Positions 52,930 to 62,375 of a DNA stretch of 64,000 bases are shown here, in pieces. A model generated the notes under the pieces. That model had not been told where the DNA came from. It made no database searches and worked only from the letters and a program-made list of their open reading frames with translations. The stretch comes from Collimonas arenae (lineage in GTDB: Bacteria > Pseudomonadota > Gammaproteobacteria > Burkholderiales > Burkholderiaceae_D): positions 3,658,001 to 3,722,000 of the forward strand of contig NZ_CP009962.1 of the NCBI RefSeq assembly GCF_000786695.1. The letters run 5' to 3'. Within the stretch, counting starts at the first letter, position 1; each line of letters opens with the position of its first letter. The translations under genes and the position numbers were made by a program.

Positions 52930-53006
52930 TGGTAGGCACGATTGGACTCGAACCAACGACCCCTACCATGTCAAGGTAGTGCTCTAACCAGCTGAGCTAC
53001 GCGCCT
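52930..53006 (-). tRNA. tRNA-Val (anticodon GAC)
   Basis: 77 nt on the minus strand. Acceptor stem AGGCGCG/CGTGCCT with one G-U pair, D-arm GCTCAGCTGGTTAGAGC, anticodon arm CTACC-TTGACAT-GGTAG with GAC at the apex (reads GUC/GUU), T-arm GTTGG-TTCGAGT-CCAAT, discriminator A and encoded CCA at 52930-52932. Folding by eye is complete. The 3' end faces the prophage relic, as usual for integration into a tRNA gene. Confidence 0.96.
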
Positions 53007-53078
53007 AAAGAAGCGAAATTATAATAGCAAATCTTGTCCGTGGCTAGTGTCTTGTGCAGATTTTTTACGAGAGCACTT

Positions 53079-53810
53079 TTATGGCATGTTTTCTGCGGGT
53101 TCGGGGGCGGGTTTGCGCCATATGCACGTACCTTTGGCGTCCTTATCCAAGCCGTTTAGCAGCAACTCATGCGCGGCCAGTTCTTCTTCATTGGCTGCGC
53201 GCACTACAATTTCCGCCAAAGGCAACAACTCCAGCGTTGCGCCGCCACCGTCTACATCATTGTGGCCGCCACCGACATCGATGCTGAAGCTGTTCTGGCC
53301 GCGTGTCATCGCCAGATAGACTTCAGCCAGCAATTCCGAGTCCAGCAGCGCGCCGTGCAAGGTGCGATGGGCGTTGGAAATGCCATAGCGATCGCACAAG
53401 GCATCCAAGGAGTTGCGCTTGCCCGGGTACATTTCCTTGGCCTGCACCAGCGTATCGATCACGCCAGCGACATCGCTAGAGAATGGGCTTTGGCGCAGGA
53501 GTTTGTATTCAGCGTCGAGGAAACCCAAATCGAAGGGAGCATTGTGGATGATGACTTGGGCGCCGCGCGTGTACTCGCGGAGTTCATCGAAAATCTCGGC
53601 AAACTTCGGTTTATCGCTCAAAAATGCCGTCGTCAAGCCGTGGACTGCGAGCGCGCCCTCTTCCGAATCGCGCTCGGGGTTGATATAGCGATGAAAATTA
53701 TTACCGGTCAGCCGCCGGTTCATCAATTCGACGCAACCGATTTCGATGATGCGGTCGCCGGTACGCGGATTGAGACCGGTAGTTTCGGTATCCAGAACAA
53801 TTTGTCGCAT
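53079..53810 (-). CDS. dnaQ: DNA polymerase III epsilon subunit (3'-5' proofreading exonuclease)
   Basis: 243 residues from ATG 53810 (MRQIVLDTETTG); an in-frame GTG two codons upstream is possible. Exo I DTETTGLNPRTGD, Exo II HNAPFDLGFLD and Exo III HGALLDSELLAEVY hold the metal-binding residues. A C-terminal tail with the beta-clamp/alpha-binding region follows (ATLELLPLAEI). Next to rnhA in the same direction, the common rnhA-dnaQ pairing. Confidence 0.95.
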   Translation of the reverse strand: MRQIVLDTETTGLNPRTGDRIIEIGCVELMNRRLTGNNFHRYINPERDSEEGALAVHGLTTAFLSDKPKFAEIFDELREYTRGAQVIIHNAPFDLGFLDAEYKLLRQSPFSSDVAGVIDTLVQAKEMYPGKRNSLDALCDRYGISNAHRTLHGALLDSELLAEVYLAMTRGQNSFSIDVGGGHNDVDGGGATLELLPLAEIVVRAANEEELAAHELLLNGLDKDAKGTCIWRKPAPEPAENMP

Positions 53811-53893
53811 GGTCACTTACTCTTCAATACAAACATAAAAACACGCCGCATAAAAATCGCCGCAGATAAAGCTGCGACGATTTCATCGCTGCA

Positions 53894-54328
53894 TTATAAA
53901 ACCGTCGTCACGCCACGATTGGCAAGCTGGTCGGCGCGCTCGTTGCCGACATGGCCTGCATGCCCTTTTACCCAGCGCCATTCGATCTTATGCCGCGCCT
54001 GCGCCGCATCCAACGCCTGCCACAAGTCGACGTTCTTTACCGGTTCGCGCGCTGCGGTTTTCCAGCCGCGCGCTTTCCAGCCGTGAATCCACTCGCTGAT
54101 ACCTTTTTGCACGTACTGGCTATCCGTGAACACAATTACCTCGCATGGGCGGGTCAAGGCGGTCAGCGCTTCGATGACCGCCTTCAGCTCCATCCGGTTA
54201 TTGGTGGTATTGCGTTCACCGCCGAACAATTCCTTTTCCTTGCCATCCGCCACCAGCAGCGCCCCCCAACCACCAGTGCCGGGGTTGCCTTTGCATGCGC
54301 CATCGGCAAAAATTTCTACTTTATCCAT
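53894..54328 (-). CDS. rnhA: Ribonuclease HI
   Basis: 144 residues from ATG 54328 ([20 protein letters not shown]); a GTG seven codons earlier is less likely. Degrades RNA in RNA-DNA hybrids. Catalytic acids: Asp in [11 protein letters not shown], Glu in [12 protein letters not shown], Asp in VFTDSQYV, Asp in [12 protein letters not shown]. Located between dnaQ and a methyltransferase gene in the order methyltransferase-rnhA-dnaQ, frequent in Burkholderiales; probably one transcript. Confidence 0.96.
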   Translation of the reverse strand: MDKVEIFADGACKGNPGTGGWGALLVADGKEKELFGGERNTTNNRMELKAVIEALTALTRPCEVIVFTDSQYVQKGISEWIHGWKARGWKTAAREPVKNVDLWQALDAAQARHKIEWRWVKGHAGHVGNERADQLANRGVTTVL

Positions 54329-54399
54329 ACTTGCTTGCTTCACTTTCACTACTTGTTGTTGTCACAGCCCGCGTACGGGTTGCTCTCCGAAAATCGTTA

Positions 54400-55185
54400 T
54401 TACTCAATACCAGCTTGATCCGTCTTATGAATCTTATTGGTGGCAGGCACCCCGCGCGCAGCCTTGATGGCCTGCTTGCTGAAAGCCGGACCGACCAAAT
54501 GCATGCCCTTGACTCTTTTGACCGCCTGCACAATATATATAGCGCCGAAATACGGCCACCAGCGATTGCCGGCCTTTTCCATGAAAGCAAAACGGTGCAG
54601 CCATTTGCTGCTGGTATATGGCGGCGCATAGCAGCCGAAATGGCCACGGTTAACTTCCATGTTCAATAACTTCAACCAGTCTTTCAGACGCAGTAAGCTG
54701 ATGAACTCAGCATTTTGCGGCAAGAAATGCGCTCCGGACATGCGACCCGCCGTCTGCCGGACTCCCCACAGGCTGGCGGGATTAAAGCCGCAAATGATGA
54801 CTTGTCCTTCAGGAATCAGCACCCGCTCGACCTCACGCAAAATCTGGTGCGGCTCGGCGGCAAATTCCAGCACGTGCGGCAACACCACCAGATCCAGGCT
54901 TTGCGAAGCAAACGGCAATTCTGCAAAATCGTGGGTCACCACTATACCGGACTGCGCCTCGCCGGCCTCCGGCAAGCGGCTGTCCGTCAACCATTTATGG
55001 CGCATGCGATTGGCCTGCAGCGCCTTGATTTGCGGTACACCGATCTGCATTGCGTTGAAGCCGAAGATATCCGCCGTCATCGCGTCCAGGCGCGCCTGCT
55101 CCCATTCCAGCATGTAACTGCCGGTGGGTGTCTGCAGCCAGGGGCCGAGCGCTATAATGGACTTTTCTGCTGACGGATTTCCCAT
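54400..55185 (-). CDS. SAM-dependent methyltransferase (methyltransferase_11) upstream of rnhA
   Basis: 261 residues from ATG 55185 ([20 protein letters not shown]), AGGC upstream; a TTG 57 bases further would lie deep in gloB. The fold is a reduced methyltransferase: [20 protein letters not shown], then [20 protein letters not shown]. The SAM motif I is degenerate. This gene regularly sits in the gloB/rnhA neighbourhood; acceptor unknown. Its start codon overlaps the gloB start on the other strand (CATG at 55183-55186). Confidence 0.88.
   Translation of the reverse strand: MGNPSAEKSIIALGPWLQTPTGSYMLEWEQARLDAMTADIFGFNAMQIGVPQIKALQANRMRHKWLTDSRLPEAGEAQSGIVVTHDFAELPFASQSLDLVVLPHVLEFAAEPHQILREVERVLIPEGQVIICGFNPASLWGVRQTAGRMSGAHFLPQNAEFISLLRLKDWLKLLNMEVNRGHFGCYAPPYTSSKWLHRFAFMEKAGNRWWPYFGAIYIVQAVKRVKGMHLVGPAFSKQAIKAARGVPATNKIHKTDQAGIE
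55153..55158 (+). promoter_or_regulatory. TATAAT -10 box for gloB, inside the divergent coding region
   Basis: Perfect TATAAT 26 bases before the gloB ATG, within the first codons of the divergent methyltransferase. No good -35 at 17 bp. It implies a short leader (about 19 bases). Confidence 0.5.
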
Positions 55186-55990
55186 GCCTGCCTTATTAAA
55201 TAAATCGTTGAGTGTGTTGGCAGTACCGGCGTTTAACGACAATTATTTGTGGCTGATTCACAATAGCCGCCATGCCGCAGTGGTCGACCCTGGCGATGCA
55301 CAGCCGATTCTGGCCTCACTCGAAGCACATGGCCTGACACTTGCTGCTATTTTACTGACTCATCACCATGCTGACCATGCCGGCGGCGTACAAACTTTGC
55401 TGCAACATTTCAAAGTCCCTGTATTTGGTCCTGCAGGCGAAACCATCGCCGGCGTCACTCAAGGACTGGCCGAGGGCGATACCGCCACCATTCCGGAACT
55501 GGCGTTAAGCCTTTCAGTGATAGATGTTCCCGGCCACACCAGCGGTCATATTGCCTACGTGGCGCAAGGCCATCCCTGGCTATTTTGCGGCGACACCCTG
55601 TTTGCCGGCGGCTGCGGACGCCTGTTTGAAGGCAGCCCGAGCCAGATGGTCAGCTCCCTGGCAAAACTAAGCACGTTGCCGGGAGACACTTTAGTCTACT
55701 GCGCTCATGAATATACCATCTCGAATCTGCGCTTTGCCTTGGCGGTAGAGCCAGACAATGCCCAGTTGGTGGCCCGCATGGCAAACGAACAAGCCAAACG
55801 CGACCTCCAGCAAGCCACGGTTCCCTCGACCATTGCATTGGAAAATGCCACCAACCCCTTCCTCCGTTACCAACAGCCAACGATTATTGCCAGCCTCAAT
55901 GACAGCGGCCGCCTCACGGCCAAACAGCTGGAAACTGGTCCGGTAGCGGCTTTTGCTGCATTGCGGGAATGGAAAAACGGTTTCAAATAA
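55184..55990 (+). CDS. gloB: Hydroxyacylglutathione hydrolase (glyoxalase II)
   Basis: 268 residues from ATG 55184 ([20 protein letters not shown]). Hydrolyses S-D-lactoylglutathione, completing methylglyoxal detoxification. Metallo-beta-lactamase fold with THHHADH (His60, His61... Asp64, His65), the Asp bridge in [17 protein letters not shown], and [15 protein letters not shown]. The C-terminal substrate domain ends with the short tail [10 protein letters not shown] typical of bacterial GloB. An ATG nine codons upstream overlaps the -10 box and is unlikely. Confidence 0.95.
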   Translation: MPALLNKSLSVLAVPAFNDNYLWLIHNSRHAAVVDPGDAQPILASLEAHGLTLAAILLTHHHADHAGGVQTLLQHFKVPVFGPAGETIAGVTQGLAEGDTATIPELALSLSVIDVPGHTSGHIAYVAQGHPWLFCGDTLFAGGCGRLFEGSPSQMVSSLAKLSTLPGDTLVYCAHEYTISNLRFALAVEPDNAQLVARMANEQAKRDLQQATVPSTIALENATNPFLRYQQPTIIASLNDSGRLTAKQLETGPVAAFAALREWKNGFK

Positions 55991-56204
55991 TGCCACCAGG
56001 AATGAAGTTAATCGGAACGATTCATTGTAGTTGGTCGTTAGATAGTCTCCGCATATCGATTTCCGGAAAGTAATACCTAATAAATCAATCACTTAACGCA
56101 TGTAACAATGCAATTTCTGCTTGACGGGGGAAAACCGCCTTACGTACACTGCGGTTATTCCATTATTACCGGTCGATGACATCCCGGTCACATAAATTGA
56201 ACCC

Positions 56205-57704
56205 ATGTACCAGCTAAAACTCAAGACATTCGCCTTCGCCGCACTGGCTTTTTTTGGCACTCCGCTCTTGGCTCACGCCAACGACATTTCCATCTATACC
56301 CCCACTTTCAGCTTGATCGATCCGAACGACCCCAGCGCTGGCATGCTTGGCATGGAGCAAGTCGATATTTGGGCACGGATACGCAAAGGGTTCGCCATTC
56401 CCGACCTGGATAACCAGCAGGTGGTCAACCAGACCGATTTCTACAGCGCCCGGCCTGAATATTTTGAGCGCACCACGGTACGCGCTTCCCGCTATTTGTT
56501 TCATGTAGTCCAAGAGCTGGAAAAACGCGGCATGCCGACCGAACTGGCGCTGCTGCCATTCATCGAATCGGCCTTCAATCCGGAAGCCCTGTCCAGCGCC
56601 AAGGCAGCTGGCATGTGGCAGTTCGTACCATCTACCGGACGCGACTACAACCTCAAGCAAAACATGTTCAAGGACGAGCGCCGTGACGTCCTGGCCTCGA
56701 CCGACGCTGCGTTGACCTATCTGCAAAAACTGTATGGCATGTTCGGCGACTGGCAACTGGCGCTGGCCGCCTACAACTGGGGCGAAGGATCGGTGCAGCG
56801 CGCCATCAACAAGAACCAGGCCGCCGGCTTGCCGACCGATTTCAACAGCCTGGCACCTCTGATGCCGGCCGAAACCCGCAATTACGTTCCCAAGCTGCAA
56901 GCAGTGAAGAACATTATTGCTGCGCCGGAAATGTATAACATCGCGTTGCCAAAAGTCGACAACCAGCCTTACTTTGTGACGATCGGCAAGACGCGCGATA
57001 TCGACGTCAAGGTTGCGGCGCAGTTGGCGGAATTGTCGCTGGACGAATTCAAGGCCCTGAATCCGCAATTCAACCGCCCGGTCATTATCGGTAGCGCGGA
57101 TACCAAGATCTTGCTACCGGAAAGCAACGCTGAAAAATTCAAGAATAACCTCACCAAATTTACCCAGACGCTGTCATCGTGGACTTCGCATACCGTCGGC
57201 AGCGCCCGTGAGCGGATTGAAACCATCGCGGCCAAATTCGATACAACCCCAGCCGTCATCCGCGAAGTCAATCACATTCCGCCAAAGATGCTGCTGAAAG
57301 CCGGCTCCACCATCCTCGTACCGAAAACCGAAGCTTCTGATACCGATATCACCGCTGAAGTCGCCGACAATGCCACCATGGCGGTAACCCCGGATGCACC
57401 GGAAAGCCGCCGCATCTATGTCAAAGTCGGCAAGCGCGACACTTTGGCGTCGATCGCGTCGCGCTATCGCGTCAGCGTGAGCCAGGTGAAAGCCTGGAAT
57501 GGCTTGCATCATGATGGCGTCAGCCGCGGCCAAAGCCTGCAGTTGCAAGTGCCGAACCGCATGGTGGCGTCAAGCTCCGGCGGCAAAAAATCTGGTCACA
57601 ATGTCCGTTATCACACCGCAGCTGCGAGCGGCAAAAACAAGGTGGCCGCGAAAAAGAACGGCAAGCCGGTGGTATTGGCTTCCGCCAGAGGCTCGCGCAG
57701 CTGA
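56205..57704 (+). CDS. mltD: Membrane-bound lytic murein transglycosylase D
   Basis: 499 residues. Signal peptide (cleavage about residue 25, LLAHA); no lipobox Cys, unlike E. coli MltD, so the protein may be soluble in the periplasm. SLT domain (about 95-230) with catalytic Glu121 in ALLPFIESAFNPEALSSAKA, AAGMWQFVPSTGRDYNL and ALAAYNWGEG. Two LysM-type repeats follow (about 335-375 DTTPAVIREVNHIPPKMLLK, and 400-448 DTLASIASRYRVSVSQVKAW) and a basic Lys/Ser-rich tail. Cleaves peptidoglycan glycan strands. Terminator just downstream. Confidence 0.95.
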   Translation: MYQLKLKTFAFAALAFFGTPLLAHANDISIYTPTFSLIDPNDPSAGMLGMEQVDIWARIRKGFAIPDLDNQQVVNQTDFYSARPEYFERTTVRASRYLFHVVQELEKRGMPTELALLPFIESAFNPEALSSAKAAGMWQFVPSTGRDYNLKQNMFKDERRDVLASTDAALTYLQKLYGMFGDWQLALAAYNWGEGSVQRAINKNQAAGLPTDFNSLAPLMPAETRNYVPKLQAVKNIIAAPEMYNIALPKVDNQPYFVTIGKTRDIDVKVAAQLAELSLDEFKALNPQFNRPVIIGSADTKILLPESNAEKFKNNLTKFTQTLSSWTSHTVGSARERIETIAAKFDTTPAVIREVNHIPPKMLLKAGSTILVPKTEASDTDITAEVADNATMAVTPDAPESRRIYVKVGKRDTLASIASRYRVSVSQVKAWNGLHHDGVSRGQSLQLQVPNRMVASSSGGKKSGHNVRYHTAAASGKNKVAAKKNGKPVVLASARGSRS

Positions 57705-57746
57705 TTGCAGCTAATATTTATCGAGGCAATTCGATGTTCTCGTATT

Positions 57747-57790
57747 AAAAAGCCCCATGGCGCCGCTGCCCAGCGCCATGGGGCTTTTTT
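57747..57790 (+). terminator. Intrinsic terminator of mltD
   Basis: Long stem AAAAAGCCCCATGGCGC (57747-57763) with GCGCCATGGGGCTTTTTT (57773-57790), nine-base loop. Perfect pairing and T-run; its symmetry lets it work in both directions, but only mltD ends here. Confidence 0.95.
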
Positions 57791-57948
57791 AAAATTTGTC
57801 GTAGAAGCCTGAAATACAAGACTATTCGAAATACTGGCATGGTTGCCCTCAGCGCGGCGAACCCCTACAATCTTGCCCTGTTCGTTAAGAAGTTCAAGTA
57901 CACCACCAAGCGCCCGCAATGCAAACGGCGCGCACATCTGGAGTCAAT

Positions 57949-58731
57949 ATGGCATTCCTGCAAGGCAAAAAAATTCTGATCACCGGTTTGCTGTCTAACC
58001 GCTCAATCGCTTACGGTATCGCACAAGCTTGCAAACGCGAAGGCGCCGAACTGGCGTTTACCTATGTCGGCGACCGCTTCAAGGAACGCATTACCAATTT
58101 TGCAAAAGAATTCGACAGCGAATTGATTTTCGACTGCGACGTCGGTAGCGACGAACAAATCAACGCCCTGTTTGCCGACCTCGGCAAATCCTGGGACCAC
58201 CTGGACGGTCTGGTGCACGCTATCGGCTTCGCTCCCGCCGATGCGATTGCCGGTGACTTCCTGGACGGTTTGTCGCGCGAAGGCTTCAAGATTGCGCATG
58301 ATATTTCAGCCTACAGCTTCCCGGCAATGGCAAAAGCGGCGATTCCGCTGCTGCGCCCGAACTCGGCGCTGCTGACCCTGACCTATCTTGGTTCGGAACG
58401 CGTGGTCCCTAACTACAACACGATGGGCTTGGCCAAGGCATCGCTGGAAGCCAGCGTCCGCTACCTGGCCGGTTCGCTAGGCCCTAAGGGCATCCGCGTC
58501 AACGGCATTTCCGCTGGACCGATCAAAACCCTGGCCGCCAGCGGCATCAAGGGCTTTGGCAAAATCTTGGGTTTTGTCGCCGAGCACGCGCCGTTGCGCC
58601 GCAATGTAACGGTGGAAGACGTCGGCAATGCAGCCGCGTTCTTGTTGTCGGACCTGTCCAGCGGCATCACTGGCGAGATCACCTACGTCGATGGCGGCTT
58701 CTCGCATGTGGTGGGCGGCATCGCCGAGTAA
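57949..58731 (+). CDS. fabI: Enoyl-[acyl-carrier-protein] reductase (NADH)
   Basis: 260 residues from ATG 57949 ([20 protein letters not shown]), with TGGAG upstream. Last step of each fatty-acid elongation cycle. SDR fold: [12 protein letters not shown] nucleotide loop, and the active site Tyr-x6-Lys in [27 protein letters not shown] follows. The length and the YNTMG motif separate it from the FabV and FabL classes. Target of triclosan-type inhibitors in general. Between two terminators, so monocistronic. Confidence 0.97.
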   Translation: MAFLQGKKILITGLLSNRSIAYGIAQACKREGAELAFTYVGDRFKERITNFAKEFDSELIFDCDVGSDEQINALFADLGKSWDHLDGLVHAIGFAPADAIAGDFLDGLSREGFKIAHDISAYSFPAMAKAAIPLLRPNSALLTLTYLGSERVVPNYNTMGLAKASLEASVRYLAGSLGPKGIRVNGISAGPIKTLAASGIKGFGKILGFVAEHAPLRRNVTVEDVGNAAAFLLSDLSSGITGEITYVDGGFSHVVGGIAE

Positions 58732-58774
58732 TTCTGTGCTAGCAAGGAATTGCGCCTGACAGAAATGCAGGCCG

Positions 58775-58808
58775 AAAAAAAATCCCGGCATATCATGCCG
58801 GGATTTTT
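58775..58808. terminator. Bidirectional terminator between fabI and the OmpA-like gene
   Basis: AAAAATCCCGGCAT/ATGCCGGGATTTTT with a three-base loop; both arms end in A/T runs, so it can serve fabI (plus) and the convergent OmpA-like gene (minus). Confidence 0.95.
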
Positions 58809-58832
58809 GTTTGCGCTGAGGATTAAGGCCGG

Positions 58833-59351
58833 TTACTGATGAACAGTCACCTCGACCCGGCGGGCGCCGGCATCGTCGCCCGCCAACGAAACCTGCGGCT
58901 TGTCCAGTGTCACACGGGCCTCTTCCACACCAGCCGCGACCAGTACCGCGCGCACAGCCTTGGCGCGATCTTTTGACACTTCCGCATTGACGTCGGCATT
59001 GCCGCTAGCATCGTGAAAACCGGAAACCGCAGCCGTAGCGGCCGGATTCGCTTTCAGATACATCTCGACGGGGCCGAGATCAGTGGCGGCACTGGCAGGG
59101 ACTTCGGATTTCCCGGTTTCAAAGAGGATTTTCACAACGGCAGGAACGCCGACAACTGCGGTTTCTGCGCCTGCGGCAACGCCAGACGCGGCTGTGGCTG
59201 GTGCTGCCACCGTTGCGGCTGGTTTGTCAGCACCTTTACCTGCAGTGACGCCAAAATAACCAGCCAGCAACAACATTGCCACCACGACCACGCCAACGAT
59301 CGCCCAGACAATTCCCAATGCTGCCCTTTGTTCACCATCGTTATTATCCAT
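58833..59351 (-). CDS. OmpA-family domain protein with N-terminal membrane anchor
   Basis: 172 residues. One N-terminal transmembrane helix (about 15-36, VWAIVGVVVVAMLLLAGYFG), an Ala/Pro-rich linker (40-65), and a C-terminal OmpA-like peptidoglycan-binding domain: VKILFETGKSEVPASAATDL, then GFHDASGNADVNAEVSKDRA and KAVRAVLVAAGVEEARV. The usual Asp and Arg that bind diaminopimelate are present (DASGNAD, SKDRAKAV). It probably tethers the inner membrane to the cell wall. Monocistronic. Confidence 0.88.
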   Translation of the reverse strand: MDNNDGEQRAALGIVWAIVGVVVVAMLLLAGYFGVTAGKGADKPAATVAAPATAASGVAAGAETAVVGVPAVVKILFETGKSEVPASAATDLGPVEMYLKANPAATAAVSGFHDASGNADVNAEVSKDRAKAVRAVLVAAGVEEARVTLDKPQVSLAGDDAGARRVEVTVHQ

Positions 59352-59856
59352 GCACCACTCCTATTGTTGATTAGTAAATATTTGATTGTATCTGAATCTG
59401 TAAAAGGCCAAAACACAGCCCCGACAAACAACGTTATAGCGACAAATCAACGACATATTCCAGGCAATTGCATGAATAAGCTGCGCCAAGCCGAAAAGTA
59501 TTGTATTATTCTGTGCTGCGTTGCAATAACGAGCGCAGACAGCATACTGATTCACGATCATATCCAGTTTCCGGTGCGCTGTAAAAACCTGCTGTAAAAA
59601 AATAATATGTAGCTGCGCAAGCCTAAGCGTGTCCTGGCCTCAAATTGGGACATTGCATTGTAAAAGCCCTCCCGCCTTGTGTGTCGATCCTGACACCGTC
59701 CCGGCGCAAAGCTTTTGTGCCGAAATTTCTTTGTATTTGTCTCTTAGTCATTTCGTTGGTTGGCGTTGCTTTTTTGCGTTCGCTGCATTCGTCGCTGGTC
59801 GATAGTTTGCGCGATTATTTGTAGCTTATGACGCTGCACTTTACGAAAGAAGAAAA
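59352..59856. other. Long gene-free leader before rhlE
   Basis: 505 bp. Contains a stem GGCgCAAA/TTTGtGCC near 59702-59720 and T-rich stretches before the helicase start; consistent with a long structured 5' UTR often found on cold-induced DEAD-box helicase genes. A 42-codon frame at 59471-59597 has no ribosome-binding site. GAAAGAAGAAAA is the helicase ribosome-binding region. Confidence 0.5.
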
Positions 59857-61260
59857 ATGACTTTTGAATCACTTGGCCTCCACACGTCCGTTATCAAAGC
59901 ACTGACCGAGGCTGGCTACACCAAGCCGACCGCTGTTCAAGAACAAGCAGTCCCGGCCGCTATCGAAGGCCGCGACCTGATGGTTTCGTCGCAAACCGGC
60001 TCCGGCAAGACCGCAGCATTCATGCTGCCTGCCCTCCACAAATTCGCTTCCGAGCAGCAGGCTGCCCCTGCAGCCGGCAACAAGACCCCTAATCAAGAAA
60101 TGCAAGCCTCCCGCGCACGCGGCGAGCGTCCACGCTTCAAGCCAGCACAGCCAAAGATGCTGGTGCTGACGCCGACCCGCGAACTGGCTTTGCAAGTTAC
60201 TACCGCAACCGACAAATACGGTTCGCACATGAAGCGCGTCAAGGCGATTTCGATCCTGGGCGGCATGCCTTATCCGAAGCAGATGCAATTGCTGGCCAAG
60301 AATCCGGAAATCCTGGTGGCGACACCTGGCCGTTTGATCGACCACATGGAATCCGGCAAGATCGATTTCTCGCAACTGCAAATCCTGGTGCTGGACGAAG
60401 CTGACCGCATGCTGGACATGGGCTTCATCGACGACATCGAAAAAATCGTTGACGCAACTCCAGAAACTCGTCAAACCATGCTGTTCTCGGCTACGCTGGA
60501 TGGCGTTGTCGGCAACATGGCAAAGCGCATTACCAAGAACCCGATGATCATCCAGATCGCCGGTTCCGCCAGCAAGCACGAAAACATCCAACAGAAGGTT
60601 CACTTCGTCGACGACCTGTCGCACAAGAATCGCCTGCTGGACCACCTGCTGCGCGACGTCACTATGGATCAGGCTGTTGTATTTACAGCGACCAAGCGTG
60701 ACGCCGATACGATCGCCGATCGCCTCAATATCGCCGGCTTCGCTGCCGCCGCCCTGCATGGCGACATGCATCAAGGCGCGCGTAACCGTACCCTGGACAG
60801 CCTGCGTCGCGGTCAAGTCCGTGTGCTGGTTGCGACCGACGTTGCCGCGCGCGGTATCGACGTTCCTGCAATCACCCACGTATTCAACTACGATCTGCCG
60901 AAGTTCCCGGAAGACTATGTTCACCGTATTGGTCGTACCGGCCGTGCCGGTCGTAACGGCGTTGCAGTATCGCTGGTGAACCACGCTGAAGGCGTCAACG
61001 TCAAGCGTATCGAACGCTTCACCAAGCAATTGATCCCTGTCGATGTCGTTGAAGGTTTCGAACCAAAGCGCAGCGCTTCGGCGCCACGCTCGAACCACAA
61101 ACCAGGTGGCTGGAAACCAGGCGATAACCGTGGCGGCGCAAAGCCGGGCGGCCGTACTTTCAGCAAGCCAGGCGCACCACGTAAAGAAGGCGGCGGTGGC
61201 GGCTACAAAGGCAACCGCTCGAACGACAGCGGTGCACGTCGCTCGTTTGGCGACCGTTAA
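59857..61260 (+). CDS. rhlE: DEAD-box RNA helicase, RhlE type
   Basis: 467 residues. Q-motif (FESLGLHTSVIKALTEAGYT), motif I SQTGSGKTAAF, Ia PTRELALQV, II VLDEADRMLD, III SAT, V VATDVAARGIDVPAITHVFN, VI HRIGRTGRAGR. Basic Gly/Lys/Arg-rich tail after residue 400 (HKPGGWKPGDNRGGAKPGGR) contacts RNA. An insertion of about 30 residues between motifs I and Ia (KFASEQQAAPAAGNKTPNQE) is seen in Burkholderiales members. Roles: ribosome assembly and mRNA decay, mostly in the cold. Confidence 0.93.
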   Translation: MTFESLGLHTSVIKALTEAGYTKPTAVQEQAVPAAIEGRDLMVSSQTGSGKTAAFMLPALHKFASEQQAAPAAGNKTPNQEMQASRARGERPRFKPAQPKMLVLTPTRELALQVTTATDKYGSHMKRVKAISILGGMPYPKQMQLLAKNPEILVATPGRLIDHMESGKIDFSQLQILVLDEADRMLDMGFIDDIEKIVDATPETRQTMLFSATLDGVVGNMAKRITKNPMIIQIAGSASKHENIQQKVHFVDDLSHKNRLLDHLLRDVTMDQAVVFTATKRDADTIADRLNIAGFAAAALHGDMHQGARNRTLDSLRRGQVRVLVATDVAARGIDVPAITHVFNYDLPKFPEDYVHRIGRTGRAGRNGVAVSLVNHAEGVNVKRIERFTKQLIPVDVVEGFEPKRSASAPRSNHKPGGWKPGDNRGGAKPGGRTFSKPGAPRKEGGGGGYKGNRSNDSGARRSFGDR

Positions 61261-61305
61261 TCAGCCAAGCAAGCCAGGCGATCGCATGATCGCCGTGCAT
61301 TAAAG

Positions 61306-61338
61306 AAAAAGGCCACTGGAATTTCCAGTGGCCTTTTT
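61306..61338. terminator. Terminator between rhlE and the DMT transporter gene
   Basis: AAAAAGGCCACTGGAA/TTCCAGTGGCCTTTTT, almost no loop (61306-61338). Symmetric; serves convergent genes on both strands. Confidence 0.95.
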
Positions 61339-61372
61339 CATTGCAGCTTGCTTACACGATGTCCGCGATAGC

Positions 61373-62233
61373 TCAGGACGCCCATCCTAACATCACCGCG
61401 CCCGCTGCAATCACGGCACACGAAGACAGCCGCCGGAAGGTCAAGGCTTCACCCAGGAACATGCGCGCAATTAGCGCGGCAAACAAAACCGACGTCTCAC
61501 GCAATGCAGATACCGGTCCCATCGGCGCCAGGGTAATCGCCCAGATCACAATGCCATACGCCAGCAGCGACATGACGCCGCCGCCGAGCGCGTTCCAGGT
61601 AGCACGCGTGGCCACCACCGCAGGCAGGCGACCATGCAGCGACAAGTAAATCACCAGCAAGGGTAGGCCATCGAGCAAGAACATCCAGCCAGCGTAGGAT
61701 GCTGCACTGCCAGCCAGGCGTGAACCGAGGCCGTCGACGATGGTATAGCCTGCAATGAACAAGCCAGTGGTAAATGCAGACAAAGGCGCGTCCCATTGGC
61801 GGTGACCGTCCAGGTTGCGCTTGTTATTGAATTTGATTTGGGCCAGGCTAATGATGCCGAGCGAAATCAGGGCAACCCCAATGAGCGTCAAAACACCCAA
61901 CTGCTCACCGGCAAAAAAAGCCGCACCTAGGGAAACCAGCAACGGCGATGAGCCGCGCGCAATTGGGTAGGATTGGCCGAAATCGCCGGCCCGATAGGCG
62001 CGGACCAGAAACAGGTTGTAGCCGGCATGCAGCGCCACCGACATCAGGATATAGGGCCAGCTGGCAGCCGCCGGCATCGGCGCCCACAACACGATGGGCA
62101 GCGCAGCCGCCGCAGAGCCAATCGTCATCAGGGTGATGGCCCACAAACGATCGCCGCTGCTTTTCAGCATGGCGTTCCAGGAAGCATGCAGCAAGGCTGC
62201 GCACAATACCAAAGCAATCACGCCAGTCGTCAT
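61373..62233 (-). CDS. EamA/DMT-superfamily transporter
   Basis: 286 residues with ten predicted membrane helices in two EamA halves (first starts VIALVLCAALLHASWNAMLK, second FTTGLFIAGYTIVDGLGSRL). LHASWNAMLKSSGDR is typical of the subgroup. The family exports metabolites or amino acids; substrate unknown. Start ATG 62233. The upstream gap contains a run of 13 C (62376-62388). Confidence 0.88.
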   Translation of the reverse strand: MTTGVIALVLCAALLHASWNAMLKSSGDRLWAITLMTIGSAAAALPIVLWAPMPAAASWPYILMSVALHAGYNLFLVRAYRAGDFGQSYPIARGSSPLLVSLGAAFFAGEQLGVLTLIGVALISLGIISLAQIKFNNKRNLDGHRQWDAPLSAFTTGLFIAGYTIVDGLGSRLAGSAASYAGWMFLLDGLPLLVIYLSLHGRLPAVVATRATWNALGGGVMSLLAYGIVIWAITLAPMGPVSALRETSVLFAALIARMFLGEALTFRRLSSCAVIAAGAVMLGWAS

Positions 62234-62375
62234 GCGCTAGCCCCGCCAACCTTGCTAACCCACCTTGAATACCAGCGCATAGATTTGAATGACAACGTCA
62301 AGTAGCAAAACCCGACATTGTAAATGCTAAGCGGGGTCTGCGCTTATCGTGCAAAACCCGGCGCAAAACCCTGAG

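Noticed and set aside
59869..61098. 409-codon minus-strand frame over rhlE
   Set aside because: Antisense shadow; rhlE shows all helicase motifs in the plus frame.
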